Assembly: GCA_022826755.1 (NCBI GenBank)
Contig: JAJDUG010000041.1
Location: 1 to 64,000, forward strand
Direction: 5' to 3'
DNA from: Acidobacteriota bacterium
GTDB lineage: Bacteria; Acidobacteriota; Terriglobia; Versatilivoradales; Versatilivoraceae
Length of the DNA stretch: 64,000 bases
This document shows positions 38,243-47,443 of this stretch, in pieces. Below the pieces are notes generated by a model that was not told the DNA's origin, made no database searches, and saw only the letters and a program-made list of their open reading frames with translations. How positions within the stretch are numbered: the first letter of the stretch is position 1; the number at the start of each line of letters is the position of its first letter. The translations under genes were made by a program, and so were the position numbers.

Positions 38243-40510
38243 TCAAGCGGTGGCGGCGTTGGGTGTGAGACCCATGCGGTTGAAGCAGCCGTGGCAGGCC
38301 TCCACAAAGAGTTGGGCTTCCTCGATCAGCCGCCTGGAAGACTCCGGCGTGTGGCCGTTTTCCAGCGTTCGGTGGGCGGCGAAGAGGTAATTGGCGAACT
38401 TGGGTCCCGCGAAGGGATCGAAGATCTTCTCGGTGTCGAAATAGCGGACGCGGAATTGGTTGACGATTTCGTCCCGATCGTCGGGAATATCCAGGAACTC
38501 TATTTTAATGAGTCCCTTGGCTGCATGGAGCATGGCTCCGTAGGCCGTTTCCCACGCCTTCCGGAAGTTTCCTCCCTCGGCGAATACCTGGGCCTCGAAG
38601 ACTTGGCGTTCGGCTGCCGCCAAGTCGAACTCCACCGCGGTGACGACCTCTCCGGCGCACTCCCCCTTGCCGATGTCGCTTATGCTGTATTCTCTGGGGT
38701 CTCCCCAGTCACTGAAGTAGGAGTTGTCGGTCTCATAGCCCGGAACCTTGGCCAGATCCTCCAACAGCTTTCGGACCTGCAGCTTCCCGGTGCGCTTGAC
38801 GAAGTCCTGAAAGCTCTCTCCATGGACGCGATCACTGACATAGCGTTCTCCCAGCCGGGAAACCACATCGGGAACGTTCTTGGAGGGTATGGCAACGATG
38901 GGGAGACCGTAGGAGCCGGCATTTTGGGTCCACTGGCCCCCCAGCACCACCTGAAAATGGGGCACGGCGAAACCGCCGACTTTCCGGCTCACTCCATAAA
39001 AACCCAGATCGGCTACGTGATGCTGCCCGCAACTGTTGAAGCACCCGCTGACCTTGATGTGCAGATCCTGGATGGCTTGATCCATCTCGGCGCTCTTGTC
39101 GGCCAAGCGGCGTTGGAGCTCGGCGGCAAGCCCCCTCGATGAGGAAATGCCCAGCTTGCAGGTGTCGGTTCCCGGACAGGCCACCACATCGACGATGTTG
39201 CTTGCTCCCGGCCGGGCCAATTGGGCCGATTCCAGGGCCTGGTAGAGTTCGGCAAGGTCGCCTTGGCGCACCCAGCGCAGGACGACGTTCTGTTCCACGG
39301 TTGTGCGTACCCTGTCCGGAGTGAAGCGGCGAGCGATGTCCGCCAGGTCGCGAAGCTGATCGGCGCTGATATCTCCCAAGGGAAGGGTGACGGTAGCGAC
39401 CACAAAGCCCGGCTGTTTTTGTGCGCGCACATTTGTCTTGAACCACTGCTGGAATTCGGGAGAACCCGACCCGGACAGATCGCCGTCGGCCTGGAGGGAC
39501 TCTTCGCCGGCATCCGCCAGCGCCTCGTCGAGATATTGTTTCCAGCGGGGGTCCGGAGGAAGGCGGTCACGCTCTTCCAGGACCAGCGCCTTGAACTTCT
39601 CGATGCCCAGGTCGTGCACCAGGAACTTGATTCGGGCTCTGGCCCGGTTCTTCTTCTCTCCCAGCCGGGCAAACACGCGGGCAATGGCCTGTGCGGTCGG
39701 CAGCAGTTGTTCCGGGGGAAGGAAGTCATCGAAGAGTTTGGCCTGATACGGCACGGCTCCCAGGCCGCCGCCAACGTACAGTTCAAACCCGCGTACTTCG
39801 ACGCCGTTCCGGCGGCGAGTCACGGCGATGGCTCCCAGGTCGTGCATGCTGGTGAGTCCGCAGGCGTGCTGGCTGCATCCGCTGAAGGCCGGTTTGAACT
39901 TTCTGCCGAAGTTCTGGCAGTCGGGATGGCCCAGCAGGAACCGGGACAGAGCCTTGGCATAGGGAGTCACATCGAATGCCTCGTCGGGGCAGACCCCGGA
40001 ATAGGGGCAAGCGGTGACGTTGCGCACCGAATTGCCGCAAGCCTCGCGGGTGGTGATTCCCACGGCCCCCAAACGGCGCATCAGTGAAGGAGTATCCTCC
40101 ATGTGCACATAGTGGAGCTGGAAGTCCTGCCGGGTGGTCACATGGGCGATACCGTCGGAGTATTCCTCGGCCAACTCGGCCATCACCTCGAGTTGAGCGG
40201 CGTTGAGTCCGCCGTAGGGAATCTTGATTCGCTGCATGCCCGGAGCGTCCCAGAGGGTATTGGGGCCCTTGGTCGGATTGGTTGTGGGATACTCCAGTGA
40301 CCTGGCCACCTTGCCGTCGTGCCGTTGGCCGTTGTCGTATCGCTGTCCGTAAACGCCACGACGCAGCCGGGTTTCCGCGAAGACCCGTTCATCCACCTTT
40401 TCCTGTCGCCGCAAGTCGATTTCGGTTTCGAAGATATCGATTTCCCGGTTCAGGGGCTCGGAGATCTTGCCCGCAAGCCATTCTTTCCAAAGATGGTTGG
40501 ATGTTTTCAT
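38243..40510 (-). CDS. Ferredoxin-type nitrite/sulfite reductase with C-terminal extension
   Basis: This enzyme carries out the six-electron reduction of sulfite to sulfide or nitrite to ammonia using siroheme and a [4Fe-4S] cluster. The 755-residue product shows the two repeated half-domains. The cluster/siroheme ligands lie in ACPGTDTCKLGISSSRG and SGCFNSCGQHHVADLGFYG (about 445-492). The early TTRQDFQLHYV and ACGNSVRNVTACPYSGVC segments are also canonical. After about residue 640 there is an additional ~110-residue helical domain (ERQVFEAQVFAEGGNFRKAW ...) not present in standard enzymes. Sulfite versus nitrite cannot be decided. An AGGGAGAA site precedes the ATG. Confidence 0.92.
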   Translation of the reverse strand: MKTSNHLWKEWLAGKISEPLNREIDIFETEIDLRRQEKVDERVFAETRLRRGVYGQRYDNGQRHDGKVARSLEYPTTNPTKGPNTLWDAPGMQRIKIPYGGLNAAQLEVMAELAEEYSDGIAHVTTRQDFQLHYVHMEDTPSLMRRLGAVGITTREACGNSVRNVTACPYSGVCPDEAFDVTPYAKALSRFLLGHPDCQNFGRKFKPAFSGCSQHACGLTSMHDLGAIAVTRRRNGVEVRGFELYVGGGLGAVPYQAKLFDDFLPPEQLLPTAQAIARVFARLGEKKNRARARIKFLVHDLGIEKFKALVLEERDRLPPDPRWKQYLDEALADAGEESLQADGDLSGSGSPEFQQWFKTNVRAQKQPGFVVATVTLPLGDISADQLRDLADIARRFTPDRVRTTVEQNVVLRWVRQGDLAELYQALESAQLARPGASNIVDVVACPGTDTCKLGISSSRGLAAELQRRLADKSAEMDQAIQDLHIKVSGCFNSCGQHHVADLGFYGVSRKVGGFAVPHFQVVLGGQWTQNAGSYGLPIVAIPSKNVPDVVSRLGERYVSDRVHGESFQDFVKRTGKLQVRKLLEDLAKVPGYETDNSYFSDWGDPREYSISDIGKGECAGEVVTAVEFDLAAAERQVFEAQVFAEGGNFRKAWETAYGAMLHAAKGLIKIEFLDIPDDRDEIVNQFRVRYFDTEKIFDPFAGPKFANYLFAAHRTLENGHTPESSRRLIEEAQLFVEACHGCFNRMGLTPNAATA

Positions 40511-40613
40511 TCAGGGTTCTCCCTGCCCTCGGCGGTCGGGGAAGGCGTCACCGGCTCGAGGTGATATGCCCTTTTCCCCAAGCTGCTCGCGGAGCCTATT
40601 CTATAGTCCGACT

Positions 40614-41371
40614 GAGCTTTTTGCAAAATTCGCAGTGGGGCAGGTCATTCTGACGGCCCCTTGCCCGATTCCAGGGCGTGGTGTAAATCATGTTCCCGGT
40701 TTGTTGTGTGGAGGATGCCCGCCCGGGAACGTGGGCGTCCCGCCCGCACATGGCCTGGCGCAGCCTTGGCCGACTGCGCCCCTGGGATGGAACGGCAACG
40801 GGGCCTTTCCTTTCATTCGGACCGGCCAATGCCGTTCACGCCGGCAGGGTGGCTGCTTGCCGGCAACCTTGGGCTGACGCTCCACCACCTCCAGACAGGA
40901 ATAAGGATGCGGGCGAGACGCCCGCGTTCCCGGGGGTGATACGTGAGGCTTGCAAACGGCGCTTTGCCCCAATCCTGGGCGTGGTGCAAATCATGTCCCC
41001 GGTCTGTTGTGTGGATGATGCCCACCCGGGAACGCGGGCGGCCCGCCCCCCCAGTATCCCGGCACAGCGTTGACCGACTGCGCCACTGGGATGGAACGGT
41101 AACGGGGCCTTGCCTTTCGTTCGGACTGGCCAATGCCGTTCACGCCGGCAGGGTGGCTGCCTGCCGGCAACGTTGAGCCGACGCTCCGCCACCTCCAGGC
41201 AGGAATAAGGATGCGGGCGAGACGCCCGCGTTCCCGGGGGGCGAGACGCCCGCGTTGCCGGGTGGGGCTCCGCCCGCGGTCGATCCGGTGGGCGGCCAAA
41301 GGCCACCTTCGGGGATCACAACCCTTCGTGGCAATGAATCCCGCTTACCAATAGAATTTTGCAAAAGGCTC
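40614..41371. mobile_element. 758-bp block with 18-bp terminal inverted repeats
   Basis: GAGCTTTTTGCAAAATTC at 40614-40631 and GAATTTTGCAAAAGGCTC at 41354-41371 are inverted copies with one mismatch. The inside holds two 303-bp direct repeats and no supported gene; the frames seen are read-throughs of repeat sequence rich in Arg, Gly and Pro. The ends and the lack of coding suggest a non-autonomous mobile element (MITE-like), but no target-site duplication was found. The right-hand 18-mer is also present at 1409-1426. Confidence 0.55.
40664..41242. repeat. Two tandem ~303-bp direct repeats rich in GCCCGC hairpins
   Basis: Copy 1 (about 40664-40938) and copy 2 (about 40967-41242) share order and most bases: GGGCGTGGTG.AAATCATGT, TGTTGTGTGGA.GATGCCC, CTGGGATGGAACGG.AACGGG, GCCAATGCCGTTCACGCCGG, CAGGAATAAGGATGCGGGCG. 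Each ends in the palindrome GCGGGCGAGACGCCCGC followed by GTTCCCGGG; after copy 2 the GGGCGAGACGCCCGCGTT motif occurs a second time. The stretch has no gene. Confidence 0.85.
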
Positions 41372-41470
41372 GATTTTGTGTTTTTGTGCCCTTTGTGGCC
41401 CTTTCCGGCAAAGACCCCGCTGCCGAAACCTGCAAACGCCACGGCTGACCATCATGTTTCCGCGCCGGAA

Positions 41471-43465
41471 TCAGCTTTGCTTTTCCTGTGCCCGAGTGCC
41501 GGCCTCCAGGGTCCTGATAATGGTCTCCACATCGAAGACACAGCCCCCCCAGGTCCCACCGCTCACCTGCTGCAGGGCCGCCCAGAGACGCGAGTCACCG
41601 GGAAGCCGGCTGTCGTGAGAGAGGTGGGTTGGCTCTGCCCGTGCTGCCAGGATTTTGCCTCCGGCCGCCGCCCCGAGCACTCGTCCCTCGCAACCCACCA
41701 GGTCGACGCTTCCCTCCAACCGATTTCGATCGATGACGATTTGTATGATGTCGCCGTCTCTGACCTTGCCGATCGGCCCGCCGGTCAGCGCCTCGGGGCC
41801 GACGTGGCCGATGCAGGCGCCGGTGGAGACTCCCGAAAAGCGGGCGTCGGTCACCACCGCGATGTGCTTGCCGAAGGAGAGGTGCTTCAGGGCGGATGTG
41901 ATCTGGTAAATCTCCTCCATCCCCGATCCGGCCGGGCCGCGACAGATCAAAACCAGGATATCCCCCGGCTTGACCCGATCCCGCTCCCGGCTCTTGATGG
42001 CGGCGATGGCATCGGTCTCCCTGGTGAATACCCGGGCCGGACCGACCTTGCGGTACACGCCGTCGGGGTCGACCACCGAGGGATCGATAGCCGTGCTCTT
42101 GATCACCGAGCCCTCCGGAGCCAGGTTCCCGCCGGGAAAGGTCACGGTGCTGGTCAATCCCCTTCGGCGTGCCTCTCCGGGGCTCATGATCACCTCGTCC
42201 GGGTCGACGCCGTCCAGTTCCCGAAGCCTGCGGCGCAAGTGGCGGCGCCGGTCGGATTGCTCCCACCAGTCCAGGACCTCTCCCAGGGAAAGCCCGCTCA
42301 CGGTCTGGACGTCCAGATGCAGGAGTTCCAGTTCGCGCAGATGCAACATGACTTCGGGGACCCCTCCGGCAAGGAACACGCGAACGGTCGGGTGGTGCCG
42401 GGGACCGTTGGGCAGGACATCCACGATGCGCGGCACCCGGCGGTTCATTGCAGCCCAGTCAGCCGCCGTTGGACGCCGTAGTCCGGCTCCATGGGCGATC
42501 GCCGGGAGGTGCAGGAGCAGGTTGGTGGATCCGCCAAAGGCAGCATGCACGGCCATGGCATTGTGAATGGACTTCTCGGTCAACAGGCGGCCGGTGGTGC
42601 GCTTTTCCTGCTCCAGGAGCAGTAGCGCTCGGGCCGACCGGCGAGCCATGTCCAGCCAGATCTCCTGTCCCGAGGGGGCCAGCGCCGAATGCGGCAGAGC
42701 CAGCCCCAGAGCCTCCCCGACAACCTGCGCCGTGGCCGCCGTTCCCAGAAACTGACAGCCGCCGCCCGGTGACGCGCAGGCCCGGCACAGAGCCTCGGCG
42801 GCATCCTCCAGAGTGGCTTCTCCGTGGGCAAAGCGAGATCCGATGGATTGAACGGTGCCTGCATCCTCTCCCTCGGCAGGAGGCAGGGTAACCCCTCCGG
42901 GAACCAGGACGCAGGGCAGATCCCGGGTTGAGGCCAGCGCCATCATCATGGCAGGCAGTCCCTTGTCGCAGGTGGCCACTCCGATTACGCCGCGGCGGGT
43001 GGGCAGCGAACGGATCTGACGGCGAAAAATCTGGGCGGCGTCGTTGCGGTAGGGGAGGCTGTCCATCATTCCCGGCGTGCCCTGGGTGCGGCCATCGCAG
43101 GGGTCGGTGCAGTAGGCGGCATAGGGGATGCAGCCGGCGGCGCGGATCTCTTTGGCGGCCGCCTGCATCAACAGTCCTACCTCCCAATGGCCCACGTGGT
43201 AGCCCAGAGCCAGGGGACGCCCGTCGGGGGCCCGAATGCCTCCCTGAGTGCTCAGAATGAGAAATTCTCTGCGACCCAGTTCGGACGGATTCCAGCCCAT
43301 GCCCGCATTTTGGCTGAAGGCGAAGAGGTTGCCGCTGGGAGCATGGCGGAGCAAATCCTCGCTGATCGGAACCCGGCCTTCCGGTCCCCGCGCCTTGGTC
43401 CGGATCTCATACAGGGCCGGATCGTTGGAATCGAGAATGCGGCTGTTTTCTTCCCCAGGGCTCAT
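41471..43465 (-). CDS. YjhG/YagF-type sugar-acid dehydratase (IlvD/Edd family)
   Basis: This Fe-S dehydratase removes water from an aldonic acid to give a 2-keto-3-deoxy acid. The 664-residue size and sequence fit the YjhG/YagF branch, whose studied members act on D-xylonate. Likely cluster ligands lie in [38 protein letters not shown] and [16 protein letters not shown]; the C-terminal half has [13 protein letters not shown] and [20 protein letters not shown]. It follows a KDPG-type aldolase gene and a PfkB kinase on the same strand, so the three form a pathway from an aldonate through a keto-deoxy acid. The true substrate is an inference. Confidence 0.88.
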   Translation of the reverse strand: MSPGEENSRILDSNDPALYEIRTKARGPEGRVPISEDLLRHAPSGNLFAFSQNAGMGWNPSELGRREFLILSTQGGIRAPDGRPLALGYHVGHWEVGLLMQAAAKEIRAAGCIPYAAYCTDPCDGRTQGTPGMMDSLPYRNDAAQIFRRQIRSLPTRRGVIGVATCDKGLPAMMMALASTRDLPCVLVPGGVTLPPAEGEDAGTVQSIGSRFAHGEATLEDAAEALCRACASPGGGCQFLGTAATAQVVGEALGLALPHSALAPSGQEIWLDMARRSARALLLLEQEKRTTGRLLTEKSIHNAMAVHAAFGGSTNLLLHLPAIAHGAGLRRPTAADWAAMNRRVPRIVDVLPNGPRHHPTVRVFLAGGVPEVMLHLRELELLHLDVQTVSGLSLGEVLDWWEQSDRRRHLRRRLRELDGVDPDEVIMSPGEARRRGLTSTVTFPGGNLAPEGSVIKSTAIDPSVVDPDGVYRKVGPARVFTRETDAIAAIKSRERDRVKPGDILVLICRGPAGSGMEEIYQITSALKHLSFGKHIAVVTDARFSGVSTGACIGHVGPEALTGGPIGKVRDGDIIQIVIDRNRLEGSVDLVGCEGRVLGAAAGGKILAARAEPTHLSHDSRLPGDSRLWAALQQVSGGTWGGCVFDVETIIRTLEAGTRAQEKQS

Positions 43466-43554
43466 GGTGAGACTCCCGAATGGATGGTTGAGAATGGCTG
43501 CCTTGGATTTCGCGGTGAATCAGCCGATCGTTAATGAAAAGGGTTTCAGGCAAG

Positions 43555-43715
43555 CCGCGCCCCCGCCCCCCACGACGGGCGGATCATTCGAGAGAGAAAC
43601 AGGAGACCTGGATGGCCTATCGGGAGCACGGAAAGGTTCCGGTTCCTCTCGGCGTCTCGCTTCGTGTGTCTTGGTCGTCCTTCGTGTGCCTTCGTGGATA
43701 GCTCTTTTTTTCTGT
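43555..43715. repeat. Composite intergenic repeat, copy D
   Basis: This short copy between the aldolase and dehydratase genes has the CG-rich start (GCCCCCGCCCCCCACGACGG), GATCATTCGAGAGAGAAAC, and then four decamers at 43660-43699 (CTTCGTGTGT, CTTGGTCGTC, CTTCGTGTGC, CTTCGTGGAT). It lacks the CACGAAT and GGATACACA blocks. It interrupts the spacing within an otherwise operon-like gene set. Confidence 0.85.
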
Positions 43716-43748
43716 TGTTTCAGGTAAGGCGAGCCCCCGGGTGCCGGA

Positions 43749-44396
43749 TCAGGAGGTCCGACCTTTTTCAACCTCGGCCACAAAAGCCGCCGCCAGGTGG
43801 CGTAGATTCTCCATGTTGCCCGAAGCGAGCAGCTTCTGATTGATCAAGCTGCTCCCGACCCCCAGCACGGCAGCTCCGCTTCTGATGAAGTCGGCTGCCG
43901 TATCCAGGTTCACTCCTCCGACCGGAACGATTTCCAACTGGGGCAGTGGCGCCCGAACGGCCTTGACGTACGCGGGCCCGCCGACATCCGCCGGGAACAG
44001 CTTGATCATGGAAGCGCCCGCTTCCCAGGCCGACAACATTTCGGTGGGCGTGTAGCACCCCGGGAACACCGGAACGCCGTACCTGAGGCAGAGCGCCACC
44101 ATTTCCGGGTTGAAGGTCGGCGCCACCACGAAGTCGGCTCCGGCCAGAATGGCGGCGCGAGCGGTTTCAGGATCCAGTACCGTGCCTGCCCCGAAAAGGG
44201 TTTCCCCGCGGTATCGCCGGCTGGCCGCCTGAATGGTCTCCAGGGCCCCCGGAGTGGTCATGGTGACTTCGATGGCTCGCACACCGCCCGCCCTTATGGC
44301 GTCAGCAGCGGCAATCAACTGATCGGAACTGTCCGCCCGCATGATGGCAATCAACCCGGTCTGCCTCATCAGGTCCAGTTTTTGTTCCCTGGTCAT
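43749..44396 (-). CDS. eda: KDPG/KHG-type aldolase
   Basis: This class I aldolase splits 2-keto-3-deoxy-6-phosphogluconate (or a relative) to pyruvate and an aldehyde. The 215-residue product has Glu43 in AIEVTMTTPGAL, the phosphate-binding FPGCYTPTEM and the Schiff-base Lys132 in SMIKLFPADVGG, all as in Eda. With the kinase upstream and the dehydratase downstream it completes the route aldonate, keto-deoxy acid, phosphorylated keto-deoxy acid, pyruvate plus triose phosphate. It is 110 bases after the kinase gene; a weak AAAGG site precedes the ATG. Confidence 0.92.
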   Translation of the reverse strand: MTREQKLDLMRQTGLIAIMRADSSDQLIAAADAIRAGGVRAIEVTMTTPGALETIQAASRRYRGETLFGAGTVLDPETARAAILAGADFVVAPTFNPEMVALCLRYGVPVFPGCYTPTEMLSAWEAGASMIKLFPADVGGPAYVKAVRAPLPQLEIVPVGGVNLDTAADFIRSGAAVLGVGSSLINQKLLASGNMENLRHLAAAFVAEVEKGRTS

Positions 44397-44506
44397 GGTG
44401 AAAACCTTTCGACACGTTTCCTGGCTGGGTCGCTGAAAATCGGTTAAGGGGTACTTATTTCAGCAGCTTGGCAGTTCCATGTTCAAGTATTTCGGAAATT
44501 TCCTTG

Positions 44507-45661
44507 CTAGCGGGAGGTCCGTTTGCCGCCACCCAGCACGTCCGATCTCAGCAGCGCCTGGACTTCCGCCTTGTCGACAATGGGAAGATCGAACATCAGG
44601 GTCTGCTTCAGACGGGTGGCCGCATCGCCGGTCAGGATCCCTTTCTCCATTCCGTCCCGGTTGAATCCCGAGGTGAGCAGACCGTAGTAGAATCCGGCAT
44701 TCCAGGTGTCTCCGCCACCCAGGCGATCCCACAAGGTAATGGGCCTTACGGCAGGCGAGCGAAAGAAGCGCCCCTGAGAATCGATGGCTGCCGACTCCCA
44801 GCGGTGTTGTTCGAAGGTGTCGGGGTAGCGGATGGTGATGGCCACCAACCGGGCTCGGAACCTGTCCCGGACCTGGCCGGCAAAGGCGCGGAGATCGTCG
44901 TCGTCGATGGGCCCCAGGTCACCGTCGACGATCTGTTTGGCGGAACAACTTCCCAAACTCATCCCGTAGAGCCGGGCCATGTCCTCAATGGTAGTGATGA
45001 GCACGTCCACGTGGTCGGTGGCGATGGGCGTCAGGACCTTGCAGGCCTCTTCGGGAGACCACAACGTTCCTCGGTAGTTGAAGTCCATTCCGACCAAGCA
45101 GTTTGGGGGCTTATTCTCAAGTGCTTCTTGGAGAGCGTCCAGGTTGTAGTTGCGTTCGTATCGGCTATGGCCGGCCAAACCGAAGGTGATTCCGGAGGTA
45201 TGGAACAGGCGGGCGTCCATCAGGGCCTCTTCCCAATTCACCATTCCCGCCCCCAGTCTGGATGCCGCCGAGTACATGCGCTGGTAGATTCCGATGTTCC
45301 GCCGCGGAGTGCGACCGATTTCATAGATCAGGCGGCCGATGGGTTCGGTCTTGGGGGCCCAGACCAGGTTGCCGGTGTCAATGCCCTGCTCCCGGGCGGT
45401 ATTTCGCACCGCCTGCCCATAGGGGTTTGCCGGAACCCTGGTGATGTAAGCGGAGGGTATCCCAAGCCGGCTGAGGGCAGTGGCCAGCGTAAATTCACTG
45501 CCCGCCAGCGACAGATTGACCGTGCGGGTCCGTTCGGGGCGCTCCAGGTCGGCGGGCGTTTCCCGCACCAGCACCTCTCCAAAAGTCACAAAGACCGGAC
45601 CACCGGCTTGCAATTGAGAAAGATCATCCCTGGTGATATCGAACTTCACCTTTGCCGCCAT
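44507..45661 (-). CDS. PfkB-family sugar kinase (probable 2-keto-3-deoxygluconate kinase)
   Basis: The 384-residue product shows the ribokinase fold: an N-terminal substrate segment (FVTFGEVLVRETP, NLSLAGSEFTLATALSRLG) and the C-terminal catalytic GGGDTWNAGFYYGLL (about 310-324), in which Asp is the base. Position next to an Eda-type aldolase and a sugar-acid dehydratase suggests 2-keto-3-deoxygluconate or a related keto-deoxy sugar acid as the substrate. At 384 residues it is longer than the usual ~310-340. A strong AGGAGGAG site precedes the ATG. It is the first gene of the three-gene unit. Confidence 0.83.
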   Translation of the reverse strand: MAAKVKFDITRDDLSQLQAGGPVFVTFGEVLVRETPADLERPERTRTVNLSLAGSEFTLATALSRLGIPSAYITRVPANPYGQAVRNTAREQGIDTGNLVWAPKTEPIGRLIYEIGRTPRRNIGIYQRMYSAASRLGAGMVNWEEALMDARLFHTSGITFGLAGHSRYERNYNLDALQEALENKPPNCLVGMDFNYRGTLWSPEEACKVLTPIATDHVDVLITTIEDMARLYGMSLGSCSAKQIVDGDLGPIDDDDLRAFAGQVRDRFRARLVAITIRYPDTFEQHRWESAAIDSQGRFFRSPAVRPITLWDRLGGGDTWNAGFYYGLLTSGFNRDGMEKGILTGDAATRLKQTLMFDLPIVDKAEVQALLRSDVLGGGKRTSR

Positions 45662-45768
45662 GGAAATCTCCTCCTGAGGTGTTGTTCCCTCCGCCTGGAA
45701 GTGCCGCCCGGCCCCTGGCCGGACCGGTAGCGCCCCATCATAACCGCAGCACTGAAAAACAGAAAGGA

Positions 45769-47406
45769 CTACGCGGGAGGCGGTGGGGGGAGCATTGCAT
45801 GCCTTCCCCCGGATTCAGGTCGGTGCAACCCTTTCCAACGGTTCCATCCACTTGCGGTGATGCCGGCAATCAGACTCAGGGCCAGGCAGAGCCAGGCAAA
45901 GAGGTCTCCATTCCGGGAATAGAAGGTGGGTGCCCGTCTGAAGCGGAAGTCACCATCCAGGACCGTGCGCCGGTGGAGGCCGGTGGTGGAAAGGACTTTC
46001 CCCAACGGGTCGATCACGGCGCTGATCCCGCTGTTTGCAGCTCTCAGCAGATATCGCCGGTTCTCGACGGCTCGCATGCGGGCCATCAGCAAATGCTGGT
46101 GGGGAGCAGCCGAGTCGCCGAACCAGGCATCGTTGGTGATGTTGACCAGGACCTCGGCCCCTTCCGCCGCAAAGCGGCGTACCAGATCGGGAACGACCGC
46201 CTCGTAACAGATGAAGATCCCCACCTTTTCTCCGGATTCCAAACGCGAGACCCCCACCCGGCTGCCGGGCCTATAGTCCCCTACCCCGGTGGATATCTTC
46301 TCCACGAAAAAGAACAGCCAGGACCAGGGAACGTATTCCCCGAAAGGGACCAGGTGCATTTTGTCATACTGCGCGATCAATTCCCCCCTGGGAGACACCG
46401 TCGCGACGCTGTTGTAGGGGCCGGTGTCAGAGCGTGCATCCTCCATGGGCCAGTCTACAAATCCGAACAGCAGCCAGGATCGGGAAGACTCCGCCAGCCC
46501 ATTCATTGATCTTCGGAAGGATGGGTCCTCATGGTAATAGAACGGCGCAGGCGTCTCAGGCCAAATGACGAGCTTTACCTCAGGCGGCCCGGCCGGGAGC
46601 AAACGGGTTTCCGGGGCGGTTGCGGGATCCTTGAACGGCGGCGACAGAGACAGCTCGATCAACTCTTCCAGCAGCCGGCTTTGCGATTGCGGGTCCCAGG
46701 GTTGATCCAGAGGGATATGGGTCTGCACCAGGCGGGCGTGGGCCTTCCCGGTGTCGTTGGCCTCCAGTGGCTTTGTTCCCGTCCACATAAAACCGCCCAG
46801 GAACGCCAGGGTAACGGGCAGGCTGACGGCGGCCGGCTTGGACCGGAAGAAAAGGCCGGCGATCAATGCGTTGATCAAAACCACCAGGAAGGAGAGTCCG
46901 TAGACTCCGGTGAAGGTGGCGATTCGGGCCAGGGAGGCGTGGTCCACCAGCACGTAGCCTGTCAGGCACCAGGGGAACCCGGTCAAGAGGTGTCCCCGGA
47001 GGTATTCCGTGGCAACCCAGAGGCAGGGGGCCAGCAGAAAGCAGAGTCCGGGGAATCGCAGCGCGAGTCGGGAAAATGCGCAGGCGAACAGCCCGGGGAA
47101 AATTGACAGGTAGACGATCAGCAGAGCAAACAGCAAGAGGGCTCCGGACCAGTGCATGTCGCCGTAGCCTTGCAGTACGTCCAGGATCCAGTAGCAGCAT
47201 CCGGAAAAGAAAACGACGCCGAAGATCCACCCCAGCAACAGCGACCGCTTCCAGGAGGCTTCTCGAAAGAGGGCGATCAACAAGGGAACCAGGGCGACCC
47301 AACTCACCCAGGACAGGGAGAACTTGGGAAAGAGAAGGAACTGCAGGATGCCGCTGACAATGGCCAGGCAGGCCGCTTGGTAATGCCGGAAGGGGAAGGA
47401 GAACAC
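45769..47406 (-). CDS. lnt: Apolipoprotein N-acyltransferase
   Basis: Lnt adds the third acyl chain to the N-terminal cysteine of lipoproteins at the outer face of the inner membrane. The 545-residue product has a multi-helix N-terminal part (about 1-215) and a C-terminal nitrilase-like domain. The catalytic triad is visible: Glu in VIWPETPAPFYY, Lys in YDKMHLVPFGEYVP and Cys in GIFICYEAVVPDLV. The start codon is GTG. Its presence argues for a diderm envelope. It ends a cluster with the SPOR, slipin and NfeD genes. Confidence 0.93.
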   Translation of the reverse strand: MFSFPFRHYQAACLAIVSGILQFLLFPKFSLSWVSWVALVPLLIALFREASWKRSLLLGWIFGVVFFSGCCYWILDVLQGYGDMHWSGALLLFALLIVYLSIFPGLFACAFSRLALRFPGLCFLLAPCLWVATEYLRGHLLTGFPWCLTGYVLVDHASLARIATFTGVYGLSFLVVLINALIAGLFFRSKPAAVSLPVTLAFLGGFMWTGTKPLEANDTGKAHARLVQTHIPLDQPWDPQSQSRLLEELIELSLSPPFKDPATAPETRLLPAGPPEVKLVIWPETPAPFYYHEDPSFRRSMNGLAESSRSWLLFGFVDWPMEDARSDTGPYNSVATVSPRGELIAQYDKMHLVPFGEYVPWSWLFFFVEKISTGVGDYRPGSRVGVSRLESGEKVGIFICYEAVVPDLVRRFAAEGAEVLVNITNDAWFGDSAAPHQHLLMARMRAVENRRYLLRAANSGISAVIDPLGKVLSTTGLHRRTVLDGDFRFRRAPTFYSRNGDLFAWLCLALSLIAGITASGWNRWKGLHRPESGGRHAMLPPPPPA

Positions 47407-47443
47407 GAATGGTCTTCAGAAAGACGAGCCCCCGGGATTGGAT

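Noticed and set aside
40614-41371. CRISPR array
   Set aside because: The repeats are two 303-bp copies, not short repeats with unique spacers, and no cas gene is present.
43466-43748. Additional small gene between dehydratase and aldolase
   Set aside because: The open frames here consist of the composite repeat copy D and antisense sequence only.
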